This document shows positions 1-10,635 of a stretch of DNA of 64,000 bases, piece by piece. This stretch comes from Hermatobates lingyangjiaoensis (Eukaryota; Arthropoda; Insecta; Hemiptera; Hermatobatidae). The stretch's first letter is position 1; the number at the start of each line of letters is the position of its first letter. The stretch spans positions 62,001-126,000 of the forward strand of contig JAPFBL010000559.1 of the NCBI GenBank assembly GCA_026182355.1. Reading direction: 5' to 3'. The position numbers and the translations under genes are program-made. The notes beneath the pieces are model-generated. The model did not search any database, was not told the origin of the DNA, and was given only the letters and a program-made list of their open reading frames with translations.

Positions 1-1415
1 AATAACAATATACAAGAATATATATATAGTATTTTTATTTTGACTACATCAGCTATTTTTACCTGTATTTACTCTATATTTTATCATTTTTTTTCTCTAA
101 AATTCTCCATTATTTATTTTTCTTTTCTTTTTTTCTACTATATTTTAGTATTCTAAATTCATCGTTTACTGTTTTCTTATTATTTTTCTGAATTATTACT
201 ATTTGTAAAGAATTAACTTTATTTATTTATTTTTAAATATTTATCTTAAATTTTATAATTTTTTTTTTCACTAAAATTTTCTGTTCTTTGTTTTCTTTTC
301 ATTGATTCTATTGTATTTCAGTATTTTAAATTCATCATTTACTGTTTTCTTATTAATTTTTTGTATTATTACTTTTTGTAAAGAATTATCTTTTTTTTAT
401 TTATTTAAAAATATTTATGTTTTTTCTTTAATCTTATTTTTCCTACATCTTTTCTTCAATCTTCATATATTGTTTTTTCAACTTTTCTATATCTAGTTCT
501 GTAATATTACTATTCGTTTCCACCTACAGACTTCTTGCTCTTGATGGTGTTTTTCTATTGCTTGTTTCTCTAGTTTGTTTCTGAAATTTTATTTTTCCAT
601 TATTCGATCATTTTTTTAAGTGCAATTCCAGAAATACATATGTATGCACATATAAGTAATCATTTTCGGATGGTCTGGAAGCTCTTTAAAAGTATTCATT
701 TGCCTTCTTGTATTTCACTCCTCTATCCATAAAGTGTAAAGCCGAAATGATCGAGTGCTGAGAGTTTTTCATTCATATTTTTCATTCTCAGGTATAAGCT
801 TAATTAGATATATAACAAAATGTCACAGTAAATAGTTTGATTCTGACGCTGGTGAATACCAGCTGATTGCTTTAAAAATCTTAGTCCAGGCATGGGGGAA
901 CCTGTGGCCTTTTGAACCATGAAATGCGGCCTTCTGCAGTTTGTTAAGAATATTTTTTCAAAATATTCCTGAGTTAACAAAGGTGATAAAAGAAAGCAAT
1001 GACGGCATTGCTGAATCTTTTGAAAGATGCACAACAACAACAACAGTTTTAGATGCACTGATCGATTAATATAATGATCGATTCAAGGAGTTTACAATAT
1101 AACTATCATATAAGTATTTGCTTATCCATTCATGGTGGCTTTTTGGGGAATTGGACGATGTTAATATAACATTTACTCCAAGAAAGATTCCCCACACCTG
1201 CTTTAGTCCCGTTACTGACTTAACTATCGTTTAGACTATAATTTCTGTAATACAAAAATTAAACAAACCACGAGAATAACATGTCAAACTTCTGAGGAAG
1301 AACATATAAAACAAACTAACTCAACTTACTTCTATATAATTGAAGCATCCTCTATTGGTTGCTTGGCATATGACTGAAAAATATATGCATATTGTTAGTG
1401 CCACAGAGGTTAGTA
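1..1415. other. AT-rich intergenic/intronic DNA, no gene seen
   Basis: I see no supported exon. An imperfect tandem duplication with a 173-bp period covers roughly 120-465 (the phrase TAAATTCATC recurs at about 154 and 327). A fragment resembling the 3' half of the family D ribozyme (GCCGAAATGATCGAG) lies near 742-757 without its 5' core. The short ORFs here are chance products of T-rich sequence. Confidence 0.6.
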
Positions 1416-1419
1416 AATA

Positions 1420-1905
1420 AGATATTATTATCAACCGTCATACCTCGTCTATCGTTGTTGAAGTCGCACGACCGGTTTCGCAATGGCTGCATCATCAATG
1501 GGACTAATGAAACCTTCCAAAATCACGGATATAAATACCTATTTTAACTCAATGGTGCCAATATATATGCTTAAATTTCCTACCTAACACTTTTATTTTA
1601 TCTTGTTTAATCTGTTTTTTGTCTTTTAAACTTTAAGTAGTCTCTGTTCTGTCCGTCCTGTCTTCTTTTCATTGGTTTTTTATTAGTTTAAATATTATGT
1701 CTGCCTGGTGCTTAATTTGTTCTTTTATTAGTATATAAACGCAAAAATACTGATAACCTAAGAAACGAACAAATTAAGCACCAGGCAGACATAATATTTA
1801 AACCAATAAAAAACCAATGAAAAGAAGACAGGACGGTCGGGCGACTTCAACAGCGATAGACGAGGTATGATGACGGTTGGTAATAATATCTTATATGACT
1901 GAAAA
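1420..1905. mobile_element. Family P ribozyme-type inverted element
   Basis: The left part (1425-1735) is repeated in inverse orientation to its right (1740-1900), giving a long palindrome around 1740. A second copy is at 20791-21390. On the minus strand near 1466-1504 there is a hammerhead-like motif: UUGAUGA (first C replaced by U), one extra base, stem II GCA..UGC, GAAA, then the self-complementary ACCGGU. The weak stem I and the missing C3 make this a degenerate member. No protein is encoded. Confidence 0.6.
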
Positions 1906-2132
1906 GAAAGTGAAATGAGTTGACTTGACTGTCTAGCCATTTAGATTGCATCTCCTTATAGCATTGACGTGATGTAATATACTCGTAGACGTGAGTTCTT
2001 CTGCAAAATGTAGCAAATAAAATAATCACAATAACACATGACGTAAAGTTTCTTCTAACTAACATCACTGTACACATTGTGATTAGAAATTTCTGAGCTC
2101 CTTAAAGGTTTAATAAAGATTGATCTAATATT

Positions 2133-2137
<5 letters not shown>

Positions 2138-2170
<33 letters not shown>

Positions 2171-2600
2171 TAAAAGAAACGGTCCAGCAGACTTTTTTAA
2201 AATAAAATAAATTCAAAACGAAGGAAACACACAGAAAGACACAGACATAACTCACATCGATATTTCGACCATCGTCGTCATCAGGAGGTGTGAAGAGCGA
2301 AGAGCGAAGAGTCCCGCAGTACCGCCCTGTCTTCCTGCGGGACTCTTCGCTCTTCGCTCTTCACACCTCCTGATGACGACGATGGTCTAAATATCGATGT
2401 GAGTTATGTCTGTGTCTTTCTGTGTGTTTCCTTCGTTTTGAGTTTATTTTATTTTTTATAATATATATAATATTATAAAAATAATATATAATAATATATA
2501 ATATATAAATATATAATAAATAAATATATAATAATAAATAATAAAAATAATATATAATATTATATTATAAAATATATATATATATATATTGTGTTTTTGA
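2138..2600. mobile_element. Family A hammerhead element, inverted dimer in (TA)n
   Basis: A (TA)n run (2138-2165) is followed by an inverted pair of arms (about 2170-2312 and 2335-2455) facing outward from a centre near 2323, then low-complexity AT sequence to about 2590. The GUCC-loop-GGAC hairpin lies at 2181-2192 (complement strand). The minus-strand ribozyme motif is at 2250-2293; the plus-strand motif at 2361-2408 has GAAA changed to TAAA. A better-preserved copy is at 56725-56960. Confidence 0.75.
2250..2293 (-). ncRNA. Hammerhead ribozyme motif, Penelope-type (family A)
   Basis: Read on the minus strand: CUGAUGA, one extra C, stem II GAC-GAUG-GUC, GAAA, a self-complementary AUAU as stem III, the C before the predicted cut, then GAUGUGAG, which pairs with the upstream CACACCUC apart from one or two mismatches (stem I). 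This is the minimal hammerhead variant reported for Penelope-like elements, expected to act as a dimer because stem III is palindromic. Activity is inferred, not shown. Confidence 0.7.
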
Positions 2601-2650
2601 ATTAAATATGACACATGATCACTCACAATTTAAACTTTCTTATGTTTCAG

Positions 2651-2742
2651 ACTTACAGTTCCAGTTAATATTTGGCAACACAAGTTTCCCTATTATAGAC
2701 AGTAGTCCAGATTCATCATCTGAAGAGTGCCAAAAACCAAAG
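2651..2742 (+). CDS. Candidate coding exon of the plus-strand gene
   Basis: A 92-nt open stretch sits between a good acceptor (TATGTTTCAG) and a donor (AAAG/GTAAAC). Read with two leading bases belonging to a split codon it encodes about 30 residues starting LQFQLIFGNT and rich in Ser, Asp and Glu near its end. It would end in phase 0, whereas the exon at 19096 needs a 1-nt carry-over. If both belong to one gene, at least one unseen exon lies between them. There is no family match I recognise, so this is tentative. Confidence 0.35.
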
Positions 2743-3312
2743 GTAAACAGAAGAATCATTATCAATAATCCAATCAAAATCAATAAGATGATTTTTTAGC
2801 GTATTAAGTAAAAGCTATGTCTTTTTAAAACATAAATATATTTAACCCTAATACATTGAAAAGACAATCCAAAGACTGTAAACAAAAGTTCTGAAATAAA
2901 CTTGAAAGACGCAATTGAAAGATTCAGACTTATGGTTAAATTTTTGGTTCGAATAAGGAAGACTAATGATAGTGGGTAAGCGATGAATGTGAACAGTGCA
3001 GCCACACTTATCAAAAGAAAAGGTTGTACAATCATTATAAAGAGTAAGAGATAAAATTTTCATGATTAGGAAAGCCTATAGAATAATCATGAAGCGTCCT
3101 CCATGCTTTCTGATAGATGAAGCGGGGAAAATCTGTTCAAGCACACAGTAGTGCAGAAAAGTTGGAGGAGGGGGGGAAGTACCAGGTGGCGGCATCAAAA
3201 TTTATATTTTATTAAAATTATTTTTTAATGTGAAAGAGTGTTATAATGTTAAATTAAGTAATGTAATATAATATAGTAGTAATTATTACTAATAGTTTTT
3301 TTGCAAATATGA

Positions 3313-3358
3313 ATAACTCTGAAGATGGTCAAAGAGACCGAAACATGCCAGTTGAAAA
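3313..3358 (+). ncRNA. Solitary hammerhead-like motif
   Basis: AACU pairs with a downstream AGUU (stem I). Between them are CUGAAGA, one extra U, stem II GGUC-AAAGA-GACC, GAAA, then CAUG flanked by A and C in place of a perfect palindrome. No inverted partner or (TA)n boundary is evident, so this is a lone relic of the same ribozyme class. The small ORF that overlaps it is not credible as a gene. Confidence 0.5.
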
Positions 3359-3514
3359 TAATAAATCATTCGGAGAACTAGTGTTTTTGGTACCGGAAAG
3401 ATTCAAAGCAAAGATGAGAAAACTTGAAAGATGGTCAATGAAATTTATTCATGCTATAGTACAATGGTCATTTAACAAAACATTTATATAAAAGAAGGAT
3501 TGCTATCCAAATTT

Positions 3515-3815
3515 GCAAATATATATATATATACATTTTTGATGAAAATACGATCCGAAATGGACAAATACACTTCAATGTACATAAAGAAACATAGAGA
3601 AATTAACAACACAAACTAACAGTCCCTAATTTTCGGTTGAACCATCTTCAGGAGAGATAAGAGATGGAAACGAAGCGCACTGGTACAGAGACGGTTGGAG
3701 ACGGTCTCTCTTATCTCTCCTGAAGACGGTTCAACCGAAAATTAGAGACTGTAAGTTTGTGTTTTTAATTTCTCAATGTGTTTCTTTATGTACATTGAAG
3801 TATATATATATATGG
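3515..3815. mobile_element. Family C hammerhead element, inverted dimer
   Basis: Flanked by (TA)n at 3519-3532 and 3800-3812. The arms face outward. The minus-strand ribozyme (3622-3662) and the plus-strand ribozyme (3712-3754) each have CUGAAGA, an extra base, stem II GGUU..AACC, GAAA, palindromic AAUU and a 4-bp stem I (CUCUC with GAGAG). The centre contains a duplicated GAGACGG segment. Related copies are at 51840-52095 and, tail only, 33230-33325. Confidence 0.75.
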
Positions 3816-3974
3816 AAAGGAAGTGATTTCCTTTCTATGTGTTCTTTTTAAATTCTAGTTTATATATATATAAATGACTGACTGTTTCTTGACCAAATGA
3901 CTTGCTTGTTTTTATTGTGTGGTGTAGGCAGTCTATGAGGTTATATTATTTTAGGCTCTAATGAAAGCCATGTA

Positions 3975-4478
3975 CTTAGAGCGTCTCTTCTATGAAGTCA
4001 CCTCTATCGACACGACGAATATTAAGGAGGACTCATACTCCCTCAGAAAATAAACTGTTGTATGTGATGTCAGCTTCTTCACTTATAGGTCCCAAGGACT
4101 GTTCTTGATTAGGGCTGTAGCCCTGTAACTATAGTCCTGTTGACTGGTTTCTAAGCAATGAAGGCGCTGTCGTCATGCCAGGACATGAAAGCATGACACA
4201 TACTTAGAGCATCTGTTCTATGAAGTCACCTCTATCGACACGTCGAATATTAAGGAGGACTCATACTCCCTCAGAAAATAAACTGTTGTATGTGATGTCA
4301 GCTTCTTCACTTATAGGTCCCAAGGACTGTTCTTGATTAGGGCCGTAGCCCTGTAACTATAGTCCTGTTGACTGGTTTCTAAGCAATGAAGGCGCTGTCG
4401 TCATGCCAGGACACGAAAGCATGACACATACTTAGAGCATCTGTTCTATGAAGTCACCTCAATCAACATGACGAATAT
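3975..4478. repeat. Tandem repeat, 228-bp period
   Basis: Units begin at 3975, 4203 and 4431 (CTTAGAGC); the third is partial. The first two differ at only a few positions. Each unit contains several short self-complementary stretches (for example AAGGAGGACTCATACTCCCT). No ORF runs through it. The repeat abuts the family H element at about 4500. Confidence 0.85.
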
Positions 4479-4499
4479 GTTGATACACTTATGTAGATT

Positions 4500-4710
4500 T
4501 CAAAATATATATATATATACGAGTTCGAGATTAACAAAGAGCAACACACAAAGTAGGGAAACACACTTACAGGCTCAAATTTTCGGGTAATCCGTCTTCA
4601 GGAGAAAAGAGAATGGGAGACCAAGCACGTTGTAGGCGCAACGGCAAGTAACCGTTGTGTCCAGTTTGGATCGTATTTCGTTTTATCAGTGAATATATAT
4701 TATATATATA
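4500..4710. mobile_element. Family H hammerhead element in (TA)n
   Basis: Lies between (TA)n at 4507-4520 and 4688-4710. The minus-strand ribozyme motif (4574-4608) has CUGAAGA, an extra C, stem II GGAU..ACCC, GAAA and palindromic AAUU, with CUC/GAG stem I. The right arm keeps only the tail with the GUCC-loop-GGAUCG hairpin at 4659-4673. This suggests an inverted dimer that lost one ribozyme by internal deletion. Confidence 0.65.
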
Positions 4711-4965
4711 TATATACAAAACTGAAGTTTATCAGGACTCGGTCAGTTCTTCATGTTCAAATTAAACTCTCATTGCCAACGTTTCCGTTTTTATTTAAAA
4801 CCTTTTTCATAGGCCTACATTTAAAAGGTTTTTTAAATGTAGACCTATTAATGTTGTTATTACATTAATGTTGTTATAACAAAATAGACAATGTTATGTA
4901 CTTTAAATGTAGTCCTATTAATGTTGTTATAACAAAATAGACAATGTTATGTACTTTAATCCTGC
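4710..4965. mobile_element. Family K element fragment plus 62-bp tandem duplication
   Basis: The part after the (TA)n matches, in reverse, the tail and ribozyme-like region of family K (copies at 20637-20790 and 54515-55500): AACTGA..TCAGTT terminal hairpin, then the complement of GAAACGUU GGC preceded by a GGUUUU..AAAACC stem. The core reads UAUGAAA, not CUGANGA, so this is a degenerate ribozyme. From about 4836 a segment (TTAATGTTGTTATAAC) is tandemly duplicated. Confidence 0.55.
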
Positions 4966-4969
4966 TTTA

Positions 4970-6475
4970 TTTTTGAATGGACAGATTTTGAAGTGTCCTA
5001 AGTTTTTAAATTAAAATTTAATTTAAATATTAAAGTTTATTGACAAAATATATGGAAAAGAGGCAGAACGCTTAAAAATTAAGACGGTCTAGTTTCTTCC
5101 TGTTCATATAACTTGGTTCAAAACAGACTAACATTCGAGTGCTATACCACATTGTTTATTCGTTTTCTTCAAGAGAGGAGAAGAAGAAACCCAAGTATGG
5201 AGACATAAGAGGGTTCACTGACTGTCATAAAGGCATCTTAAGTATGATGTTGAACTTGTATTTCCTTTGACTTGTATAAGATTTTGCTTATGATCTTTCT
5301 AAACTCATCTTATTTTATATGAATACAATGCTACTTTATCTTCCTTTTGGAGTACTTCAGCAAATTTGTTACCAGCGGTTTTTAAAACCAACTGGATGGA
5401 CTAGTCGGAGAGCTCCAAGATTGAAGGCTACAAGTCAACCCGGCGAAACGCTAGTATGCTATGTTCTGCAGGAAAACTCCCCACAACAGCCTAATGCCTA
5501 TATTAATAGTATCTCATACAAGTATAATACTCTATCTGGGTATCCTAATGAAGAGGAATATGTCATTTAGATACCATCTGTGAGGCTGTTTCAAGCAGCC
5601 TTGGCTTCGGTATATCATTTGACCCCAACACTTAGATCAATTCATAATTCTCTTTAGTTATAGCACTTGCCTACAATGCAGAAATGCAACCAACAATGGT
5701 GTATTCATGGTGGTTTAGTATAGGTTAGAGTTTTTGAACAAAAATCTTCTTCATACTGTACTGTACAGATGTTCTCACCTTGTATCCTCAGTTCCTTTAT
5801 ACTCATGTGATCTCAATATTCAATGTGATCAGCGATTAAAACCGTAAACAATTATATCATCAGTTCAACACTAATTCATATTTAAAACCCCTAACCATTC
5901 TAAGGCCTAAGAGCCATTAATAATAAAAGACACTTCATTGCTTCACAAACCTGATACAATTTTTCTGCGACTCAAATTACTAAGAGTTAGTCTATATTAA
6001 AATCCAAGACTAGACAGACAACCACGAATATAGACTCCACTACAAAACAAACCAATAAACTAACCTCGAAATACGATCAACTACTCATAACTCATTAATT
6101 ATTGACAAACAGATTGAACCGTACTTCGACGTATACTCGACACCCAGGCATTACCGTTAATCGTTGCTCTATCCTTAAGCTTCTTTTTACTGTTTCATCA
6201 TATATTATGTTTCAGCAAACATAATTTACATTTATTTAATGTTTTGGCATTATCATTATTATTATTTACTAGTAACTGTGATCCTATTCTTTAGTTTCCT
6301 ACTTCTTTGTTTTCTTCATTTTCTCTTCTTCTCTATAATGTTTTTCCAGTAGTTCTTTTAAACAGGCAAACCCATCTGTCCTCTTGGGTTCCATCTGTAA
6401 TTCAAGGATTTTTGGATGGTGTGGGTTATATGGTAGGTGCAAGATTATAGTCTCTTTGAATAAACTTTCTCTAGA
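4970..6475. other. No gene seen
   Basis: AT-rich sequence with scattered short ORFs (the longest 83 codons at 5319-5570). None shows splice context, motif content or similarity I recognise. Nothing is called. Confidence 0.5.
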
Positions 6476-6486
6476 TCAGTGATTTT

Positions 6487-6605
6487 CAACATTTTTTTTG
6501 TACGGCACACTTTTAACAATTTAAAAACTTGGCAGCACGCTAACAATTAGATATATTAAAAAAACATAGTTAATAAACTGTTATACCTATAATGCGATAT
6601 ATTTT
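6487..6605 (+). mobile_element. hAT-type element end fragment
   Basis: CAGTGATTTTCAACATTTTT resembles the terminal repeat of Charlie/hAT-type elements. The matching other end was not found; the sequence runs into a (TA)n run at 6620, where a family B element begins. Probably a truncated non-autonomous copy. Confidence 0.45.
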
Positions 6606-6615
6606 GCAAAACTAG

Positions 6616-6617
<2 letters not shown>

Positions 6618-6653
<36 letters not shown>

Positions 6654-6862
6654 ATGATCAAACCACAATAAGAAAATGGGAAAGCAAGACTAAGATCTTT
6701 CAACCATAACAAGCGGTCTTCGTCAGAGTCAAAAACCCAACCGACTCTGACGAAGACCACTTGTTTCGGTTGAAATATCTTAGTCTTGCTTTCCCATTTT
6801 CTTATTGTGGTTTGATCATTGATTGTTATTTCACGTGTTTATGTGAAATCTTTTTATATATA
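6618..6862. mobile_element. Family B hammerhead element, inverted dimer
   Basis: (TA)n at 6618-6651, then two outward-facing arms with ribozyme motifs at 6691-6735 (minus) and 6741-6787 (plus). Family B pattern: GACU/AGUC stem I, CUGACGA, an extra A, stem II GACCG..CGGUU, GAAA, palindromic AGAUCU. This copy has a substituted stem II and AUAU in stem III on the plus arm. The end carries a TTTCAC..GTGAAA hairpin at about 6829-6850. The ORF starting at 6761 is a by-product. Confidence 0.75.
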
Positions 6863-7039
6863 AGCAGAAAAATCACAATAAACAAACACGTGATTCAATC
6901 AATAAAATTAAACTACAAGGAAAAAAAAGAATACAATAGAAAAAATACTTTAAGGCTTTTCAATTTATGTTATAAGAGAGCTACTTTTTTTTTCAATTTA
7001 AGTTACAACTGGAAAAAAACAAAAAAACACAAAAATGAG

Positions 7040-7262
7040 ACTGACACTCACAGTTCTTGATCATATTGGCTGTCTGCCATCTTCAAGAGAAGAGAAATAA
7101 GAAAAGAAGAAGAAACACAAGAGTGGAAATGTTAATGCGTTTACTCCTGTGTTCCTTCATCTTTTTCTTTTTCTCCTGAAGACGACAAGTCAGCCGAAAT
7201 GATCGAGAACTGTAAGTGTCAGTCTCATTTTTGTGTTTTCTAGTTGCAACTTTAATAATATA
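7040..7262. mobile_element. Family D hammerhead element, inverted dimer
   Basis: Outward arms around about 7125. The plus-strand ribozyme (7168-7212) has a 5-bp stem I (UUCUC with GAGAA), CUGAAGA, an extra C, a stem II now partly mispaired, GAAA and UGAUC. The minus-strand partner (7050-7095) has lost the core (UUGAAGA). The tail TTCTAGTTGCAACTTTAAT is shared with the copy at 53750-53950. Confidence 0.65.
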
Positions 7263-7264
7263 TA

Positions 7265-7842
7265 CAGGGTGTCCATAAAGTCCGTGTGCGTTTTAAAAAA
7301 AATATACCCTTATTTGTAGCTGGGATAGAAATGATCAGTAAAAAGGATTAGAAAGAAGTAAATCTATATTTTTTAAAGTTTTATTGAAATTTTATAGACA
7401 TAACCCCCATCATGTCGTAACCTCTTCTAAACAACTCTAAATCACGAATTTCCTAACAGATGAATCGGAAGAGGTGAACCATTTCATTCATCTTCATGCC
7501 AGACTTGACTCCATTAGATTTTTCTTATAGGGGTATGTGAAAACAACTGTGTATGCATCTAAATCTTGTTCATTTGAAGATTTGAAAGCTAAAATAACTA
7601 ATAAGATTTTACGGATTATTGTAAATCAGTTGGCGCATGTTTTCCGTAAACTGCAAAAGCGTAGTACCCACCCTTTATATTGCTAATAATGGAGGACTGT
7701 GGAAACTAAAAATTATTTTTAGAATAAAACCTAAAAAATGTAGGTTTACTTCCGTCTAATCTTTTTTACAGATTATTTCTATCGTAAATACGAAAAAAGT
7801 TATAATTTTTTTACACTGCACATGGACTTTATAGACACCCTG
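7265..7842. mobile_element. Non-autonomous mariner-like element
   Basis: Inverted termini begin CAGGGTGTCCATAAAGTCC and are flanked by a TA duplication (7263-7264 and 7843-7844). The interior keeps a decayed C-terminal transposase fragment on the plus strand around 7500-7670 (a recognisable LTPLDFFLWGYVK-like stretch with a stop, then a FEDLKAKI-like stretch). The N-terminal half and the first catalytic Asp region are missing. It lies between two ribozyme elements. Confidence 0.8.
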
Positions 7843-7849
7843 TATTATA

Positions 7850-8015
7850 TATACAAAAAGATCACACATAAACACGTGAAATAACAATCAATGATCAAAC
7901 CACAATAAGAAATGGGAAAACAAGACTAAAATCTTTCAACCGTAACAAGCGGTCTTCGTCAGAGTTTGATTTGTCACTTGGTTTGATCATTATATTATAT
8001 ATATATATATATTCC
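7850..8015. mobile_element. Family B hammerhead element, truncated
   Basis: Only the minus-oriented arm is well preserved (hairpin and tail at 7857-7895, then the complement of AGAUCU, GAAA and stem II at 7928-7965). The second arm is reduced to a short TGGTTTGATCATTATA end before (TA)n at 7989-8012. Confidence 0.6.
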
Positions 8016-8677
8016 ACGTTACACTCTATCTGCTATTTGTCCCTAAATCTGTGTGATCCCAAAATTATGGAATGATTTTTTTCTTCTTTTTTTTTAATTT
8101 TAACTTTAAACGATATATTTGTATATATAAAAAATAAATTTTATTTTAACTGTGAAGCCTCATAACAGTTGAGTTACTTGGATCTCAGCAACAAGGAATA
8201 AATATAAATAACCTCTGAATCACGGGCACCAGTGGAGGATAAGAACAGCATTAACAACACAGATCCCCTCATAATACATTGTCGATATTTCAGCTTGACT
8301 CGTCATATATTATCACTCAAGTTCATTGCTTTGTAATGTGTGGGCGGATGAAATCATAGTGTTATCAGAAGTCATTTGAGACCCCTGTATGCAAACAAAA
8401 CATACAACTAAAATGTCCATAAAAATGAGTATATTCATTGATCCATTGTTTTTCAATGTTCCTTAACATGTGCATCATTCAACAATTTCTTTGTTTATAT
8501 CAATATTCCTTAAATATATCAGTTCTGGAAGATTTAAGGAATCTTATATCTGTCTTGACTGGTTTTCCAAATATATATATTTTAAAATTTAAATTATTTC
8601 TAACTATCGCTACTCTCAAGTACATAAAATTTAGTTTATTGTTTATTTCTATTTTATCTGTAAATTTTATTTTATTA

Positions 8678-9026
8678 CTAGCAGACGTGCCCGTCTTTTA
8701 CGGGTATTTTACAAAAATTCAGAGGTGATATTTCAAAATATTGTTAGAAGTCCATAACTTCGCTTCTATGTTGAATTTCCAATCCATGCAAACCTTATAT
8801 TATTAAGTTAGACATATACAAATCTATTTTCGAAGTTTTAGTTCGCTATGTTTAATGGTGACTGAGTTTACTTGTGACAAAATTTTTCCGACAAACCAAC
8901 AAGCCGACAGACAGACATTTTGCTAAGGGTAGATTCGCTTTCTCTAATGTAAGAAACGAAAAGATAACTTGAAATGAGTCAGTTCTAAGCAATGTACAGA
9001 CAAAACTTTTCTTTTATTTATATAGA
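8678..9026 (-). mobile_element. Non-autonomous Helitron
   Basis: On the minus strand it begins TCTATATAAATAAAA after an A and ends CTAG before a T, as Helitrons do. A GC-containing segment (ACGGGCACGTCTG) lies just inside the 3' end. It is closely similar to the ends of the longer copy at 61842-63218. It interrupts the Penelope-like pseudogene. Confidence 0.75.
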
Positions 9027-9239
9027 TTTAATGAACCAAGTTAGTTATTTATACTTTTTCATCCTTAGCATTATATACGATTAGAAAGAAGTTATCTAGT
9101 ATCTACTATAATGTTTAACATCAAATTTCTCTATTAAAAGATTAAAAAAAACATGTCTGGCTTTTTCAGGAAAATCTCTGATAAAATTACTGAAATGGTA
9201 TTTCCTATTCCTCATCCATTACTTGCTGAATAGAATTTA

Positions 9240-10154
9240 CGAGGTGTGTAAATAAAGTAGTGAGACTGGCAACGTCGCTTTCGATCTGGCAACGCTGGAG
9301 ACGCGTGGCCTTGAGTAGCGTCAGGTGCACGTGTGATGCGCCTCCAGTATGAATCTGAACTCGCCACAGTCATTTGTTTGTCCGTAGCGTTGGTTTTCGT
9401 GAAATGGTTTTTTCTTGAGCGTTTTAAAAATGAGTGACTTCAAAGTTGAGCAGCGGTGTGCAATCAAATTTTGCTTCAGACTTGGACATAATGCAACCGA
9501 AACTTTTGAAAAACTTCAGGAGGCCTATGGAGAACGTGTTTTATCAAGGGCACAGGTTTTTCGGTGGTTTAAGGAATTTTCAGAAGGAAGAGAGTCGATT
9601 GAAGATGAACCACGAAGCGGAAGGCCTTCAAGTGCAAACACCGATGAAAATGTCAACAGAGTACGGAACCTTTGTGCGTTCAGATCGACGCTTGACAGTC
9701 AGAATGATCGGGGAACAGTTGAATTTGAATCACACCTCCGTTCATCACATTTTGACCAATGAATTGGAGATGAGAAAAATTTGTGCGAAAATGGTTCCGA
9801 AAAACCCATCTCAATAAACGAGTTTTTGGCCAGTAAAAACATTCCTGTTGCTCCTCAGCCTCCTTATTCACCAGACTTGAGTCCTTGTGACTTTCTCCTC
9901 TTCCCGAGATTGAAAAATCACCTCAAGGGAGCTCATTTCGGGACACTACAAAACATACAAACTGCTGTAACCGACCAGCTGAAGGCCATTCCAGAATCCG
10001 AGTTCCAGCAATGCTACAATGATTGGAAGGACCGTCTCCAGCGCTGTGTGGCTTCCGAAGGGAACTATTTTGAAGGTGACAATATCACATTGTAATTATA
10101 TTTGAATAGAAAATTTAAAAAAAATCAGTCTCACTACTTTATTTATACACCTCG
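9240..10154 (+). mobile_element. Internally deleted mariner transposon
   Basis: Near-identical 29-bp inverted termini (CGAGGTGTGTAAATAAAGTA...) at 9240-9268 and 10126-10154, flanked by TA at 9238-9239 and 10155-10156. The transposase starts at ATG 9430 (MSDFKVEQRCAIKF). It keeps the paired N-terminal helix-turn-helix, shifts frame near 9665, continues to a KMVPKN-like stretch near 9800, then jumps to NEFLASKNIPVAPQ and YSPDLSPCDFLLFPRLK. The segment with the first two catalytic Asp residues is deleted; the third Asp remains. It cannot code for active transposase but could be mobilised in trans. Confidence 0.92.
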
Positions 10155-10635
10155 TATTATTAAATTTAAAATAATTATGTTTAAGGATAGTATTTCTTAT
10201 TCTTATTAGTTCATTTATATTATTATATTAGTTCTAATCTTTAGTTATTTCACATATTATTTTTAAAGTTTCTTCAACACATACTCTAATATGTATAAAT
10301 TTTTTATATCAAACGACATCGTTTTCTTTTCTCCGTTTATATTTATGTCTTGTATTTTTCTTTTTATTTCCTCTACAGAGTTTCTAATAAAATACGAGTT
10401 TGCTAAGCTAACCTTCTCTTTCATTATTTCAGCTATTTCTCTTGAGATTTTATAAACAGGGGTATTTCTACAATTTATTACCGCCCTTTCGGCTCACCTA
10501 TTTTATAAGGTTTAATTTATGATTTGAATTTGGAAACTTGGGTTTATATTTATAAATTTGTAGGATTCGTTGAGATTTACTAAATTAGGCGATTTATTTG
10601 TTATATTTCTAATTCTGTTAAGAGATTTTTAGTTT

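Noticed and set aside
2055..2255. ORFs within family A, B, F and H palindromes on either strand
   Set aside because: They arise from inverted-repeat sequence and (TA)n runs (Ile/Tyr repeats), have no conserved product and overlap ribozyme motifs.
3975..4478. CRISPR array
   Set aside because: Repeats are 228 bp, directly abutting without variable spacers; the genome is eukaryotic.
5319..5570. Small gene of 83 codons
   Set aside because: No splice sites, no recognisable motif, and no compositional contrast with its surroundings.
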